Assembly (NCBI GenBank): GCA_017303395.1
Contig: JAFLBN010000006.1
Coordinates: 1 to 64,000 of the forward strand
DNA from: Chitinophagales bacterium
Lineage (GTDB): Bacteria; Bacteroidota; Bacteroidia; Chitinophagales; Chitinophagaceae
Direction: 5' to 3'
Length of the DNA: 64,000 bases
This document shows, in pieces, positions 61,737 to 64,000 of this stretch; position 1 is the stretch's first letter, and every line of letters begins with the position of its first letter. The notes beneath the pieces were generated by a model that was not told where the DNA came from, did no database searches, and saw only the letters and a program-made list of their open reading frames with translations. A program made the translations under genes and the position numbers.

Positions 61737-62183
61737 ATGAAATCAGGTTCAAGCAAAAAAGAAACAGCAAGCAAAAAAAGCGCACCCGCTAAGTCTGCTA
61801 CTAAGAAAGCATCTTCTAAACCCGCTAAGCAGGAAGAGGAAGATGATGAAGATGATTTAGACGAAGAAGAAACGCCAAAGAAAAAAACTGCGGCTAAGAA
61901 GACTACTGCCGGCAAGTCGAAGAGCAAGGATGATGATGACGATGATGATGACGACGATATCGATGACGATGATGACATGGATGATGATGATTTTGCTGAC
62001 GAAGATGAAGACTTCGATCTGGATAAAGATTTTGAAGAATTCGAACTGCCAAAGTCTAAGTCTGCAAAGGGTGGTAAGAAATCTACCAAAGATGATGACT
62101 TTGATGTAGATGACGACTTCAAAGACCTGGGCTTCTTCAGCGAAGACAGTGGTGGCTTTGATGACGACGATGATGATTTCTAA
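61737..62183 (+). CDS. Low-complexity charge-segregated protein (Lys/Ala-rich head, Asp-rich tail)
   Basis: 148 residues with almost no hydrophobic core. Residues 1-32 are Lys/Ser/Ala-rich with histone H1-like repeats (KKSAPAKSATKKASSKPAK). An acidic block, a second basic block (TPKKKTAAKKTTAGKSKSK) and then a run dominated by Asp (about residues 65-100) follow. The end, DFKDLGFFSEDSGGFDDDDDDF, has the few aromatic residues. Probably disordered; nucleic-acid or protein binding is inferred from charge only. It is likely transcribed with purA. Confidence 0.7.
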   Translation: MKSGSSKKETASKKSAPAKSATKKASSKPAKQEEEDDEDDLDEEETPKKKTAAKKTTAGKSKSKDDDDDDDDDDIDDDDDMDDDDFADEDEDFDLDKDFEEFELPKSKSAKGGKKSTKDDDFDVDDDFKDLGFFSEDSGGFDDDDDDF

Positions 62184-62200
62184 TCATTAAATGCAATCAT

Positions 62201-63487
62201 TTGCAAAGACAAATTGCGACATTCGATATTGCCGAAGGGCGGTATGAAATATTGAAAAAAGAAATGCTGAACTGGGCACAACAGTTCAGCATTTTTCTTT
62301 TTCTTGATAGCAATAGCTATACAGATAAGTATAGCCGCTACGAATGTATGCTGGCAATAGGTGCGCACGAGCACATAGCTTTCAAAACACTGGAAGAAGT
62401 GCAGCAATGGCACGCCGACCACAAAGACTGGCTTTTTGGTCATATTGCCTACGATTACAAAAATCAACTGGAGCACAAACTCTCTTCCCGTCACGAAGAG
62501 CAGTCAGGTTTCGATCCGTTCTATTTCTTCCATCCGGAAATAGTATGCACGGTTAATACTGAAAAGACAAAACTAACCATTGCTTCGCTCGGCATTACCC
62601 CCTTAGAGGTTTATAAGTCTTTCCTCTTTGCAATGCCCGATGATGGTATTGAATTACCCAAGCTGCAATTCACTCAGCGGATAACTAAAGAGCCATACCT
62701 GCAAACAATCGATGCTCTCCGCAGGCATATTGAGGACGGTGATTGTTACGAAATAAACTTCTGCAACGAAGGCTATTGCAATGATGCTGAGATAGAACCG
62801 CTGCATGTTTTCAACGCACTCAATAAAATATCACCCGCACCCTTTGCTGCATTTTATCGCAATGATGAGTCTTACATGATGTGTGCCAGCCCCGAGCGCT
62901 ATTTGCGCAAAGAGGGTAGTGTGGTCATGTCTCAGCCCATTAAAGGCACTGCAAAGCGCGGCGAAGATCCAATACAGGATGCTTTGCAGAAACAAAACCT
63001 GCAAAACAGTATTAAAGACCGTGCAGAGAATGTAATGATTGTAGATCTGGTGCGCAACGACCTTGCCCGTAGCAGCGAAACAGGTGCAGTACAGGTAGAT
63101 GAATTGTTTGGCATCTACACTTTCCCGCAGGTGCATCAGATGATATCTACAGTTAGTAGCACTATGCGTGCCGATGTGCCGTTTACAGATGCTATACGAT
63201 ATAGTTTCCCTATGGGTAGCATGACGGGGGCACCAAAGATAAAAGTGATGCAACTGATAGATCAATATGAGCATGCTGCCCGTGGCTTATTCTCGGGTAC
63301 GGTTGGTTATATAACACCGGATGCCGATTTCGATTTCAACGTAATTATCCGCAGCCTGTTCTATAATGCAGAGAGCCGCTATCTTTCTTACCAAACTGGA
63401 GGTGCCATAACATTTGACAGCACACCGGAACAGGAGTGGGAAGAAATGCGTCTGAAAGCATGGGCATTAGAGCGTATCTTTAGTTAG
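62201..63487 (+). CDS. pabB: Aminodeoxychorismate synthase component I / anthranilate synthase I family
   Basis: 428 residues if it begins at TTG 62201. The conserved N-terminal QRQIATFDIAEGRYEILKKEMLNWAQQFSIFLFLDSN requires a start there or earlier, and no in-frame ATG exists before residue 22. The chorismate-binding domain shows DCYEINFCNEGY, FNALNKISPAPFAAFYR, SPERYLRKEG, QPIKGTAKRG, ENVMIVDLVRNDLARS and GSMTGAPKIKVMQLID. The GSMTGAPK form points to PabB (folate branch) over TrpE. The glutaminase partner PabA is not in the window. Confidence 0.88.
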   Translation: MQRQIATFDIAEGRYEILKKEMLNWAQQFSIFLFLDSNSYTDKYSRYECMLAIGAHEHIAFKTLEEVQQWHADHKDWLFGHIAYDYKNQLEHKLSSRHEEQSGFDPFYFFHPEIVCTVNTEKTKLTIASLGITPLEVYKSFLFAMPDDGIELPKLQFTQRITKEPYLQTIDALRRHIEDGDCYEINFCNEGYCNDAEIEPLHVFNALNKISPAPFAAFYRNDESYMMCASPERYLRKEGSVVMSQPIKGTAKRGEDPIQDALQKQNLQNSIKDRAENVMIVDLVRNDLARSSETGAVQVDELFGIYTFPQVHQMISTVSSTMRADVPFTDAIRYSFPMGSMTGAPKIKVMQLIDQYEHAARGLFSGTVGYITPDADFDFNVIIRSLFYNAESRYLSYQTGGAITFDSTPEQEWEEMRLKAWALERIFS

Positions 63488-64000
63488 AACCTGTAGCCAA
63501 ACGACAGTGAGAACTTGCCCAGTGCAGCGTATTTACTTTTGTCTGCATCTGCAAGGTCTGCATAGTTAACACCACCGCCACCTGCCAGTGATACAAATAG
63601 TTTTTGCGTCAGTTGAAAGTTTACACCTACTTCTGCAAGGAAACCAAGAAACATAGTCTCTTCTCTTGAATTGTACGATTTTTCGTAACCATATTTATCT
63701 ACACTGTCTTTGTAAATAAATCTCTCTCCATACCCCGCTATTAATGTTGGTGCAACAAAGAAGCTGGCAATTCGCTGCCCTAATGGATAGATGCGAAGAG
63801 ATGGGATGAAGTATGCACCTTTGTAGTCGAGTGTGCCGTAAACAGGTAAGTGTATGCCCAGTGTGCCACTTTTGTTGATGTGTTCGTAAGCGATACCACC
63901 ACCAAAGCCATTTACAACAACGGCTATAGGGCTTACCGAAACCATATTTCGTCCATATGCTTTACGGCTGCTACGGCGAATTGGGCTGGCGGCTCTATCT
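63484..64000 (-). CDS. Outer-membrane beta-barrel protein, 5' part outside the window
   Basis: The frame is open to the right edge: residues RAASPIRRSSRKAYGRN precede an internal Met, so the true start lies beyond 64000. The visible part has amphipathic strands typical of a small outer-membrane barrel (GGGIAYEHINKSGTLGIHLPVYGTL; FFVAPTLIAGYG; FLGFLAEVGVNFQLTQKLFVSLAGGGG) and ends in FSLSFGYRF, a classic C-terminal barrel strand with final Phe. The family is not identified. Its stop overlaps the convergent pabB stop (TTAG), so the genes overlap by 4 bases. Confidence 0.75.
   Translation of the reverse strand, partial: DRAASPIRRSSRKAYGRNMVSVSPIAVVVNGFGGGIAYEHINKSGTLGIHLPVYGTLDYKGAYFIPSLRIYPLGQRIASFFVAPTLIAGYGERFIYKDSVDKYGYEKSYNSREETMFLGFLAEVGVNFQLTQKLFVSLAGGGGVNYADLADADKSKYAALGKFSLSFGYRF

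Overview
The window is chromosomal DNA from a member of the Bacteroidota, most likely a Chitinophagaceae-type organism. The signs are a C-terminal type IX secretion sorting domain at the left edge, many families largely confined to this phylum (DUF5723, DUF4175, DUF2723, DUF3667, IPExxxVDY, LptE with a SecG-linked TPR protein), A-rich start regions without clear Shine-Dalgarno sequences, and repeated matches to the Bacteroidota promoter (TTTG, about 20 bp, TAnnTTTG). Most of it is core genome, with no phage, IS element, CRISPR array or rRNA.

Layout. 1-6215: end of a secreted T9SS protein, aspS behind a leader full of short tandem duplications, a lipoprotein, a DUF5723 protein and sucC. 6331-10304: small accessory genes (DUF72, DUF2007-like, TfoX-like, a membrane protein and a lipoprotein that share a duplicated 5' end, an AT-rich PLD-like nuclease). 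10380-14232: pgk, gapA, a small membrane protein and mltG. 14296-18952: a miaB, sigma-54 activator, lptE, TPR, secG cluster. 19099-22563: an M16 protease pair (one catalytic, one non-catalytic). 22694-25319: HAD phosphatase, an ECF sigma/membrane-partner pair, a divergent DUF6249 gene and a DUF2147 protein. 25405-30019: DinB-like, GNAT, ilvE, and a divergent EamA transporter/MocR regulator pair. 30103-38200: DUF3667, a palindrome-bracketed two-gene cassette, a MutS2 without Smr domain, a 1136-aa DUF4175 protein and a small membrane protein. 38215-40087: thioredoxin-like protein and rarA. 40279-52620: the S10/spc ribosomal protein cluster from rpsJ to secY and map, which stops at a perfect terminator. 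52623-64000: lgt, a nucleoside phosphorylase, tRNA-Cys, a DUF2723 membrane protein, IPExxxVDY, SPFH, purA, an Asp/Lys-rich disordered protein, pabB and an outer-membrane protein cut by the right edge.

Two signals stand out. First, 30997-31843 holds five perfect 24-bp palindromes of two sequence states that differ only by transitions. Four of them, with their spacers and tails, form an inverted repeat of about 120 bp on each side of two overlapping small membrane-protein genes, next to the 3' end of the Smr-less mutS2. Second, the region between the ECF sigma gene and the divergent DUF6249 gene carries two identical, oppositely directed promoter-like sites (TGTAACC, 16 bp, CGTC), which predicts autoregulation and names a target.

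The other genes fit housekeeping roles: translation (aspS, miaB, ribosomal proteins, map, tRNA-Cys), central metabolism (sucC, gapA, pgk, purA, pabB, ilvE), envelope biogenesis (lptE, secG, secY, lgt, mltG) and genome maintenance (mutS2, rarA). Coordinates, motifs and repeats were read by eye; family names come from recognition of the translated sequence, without database searches.
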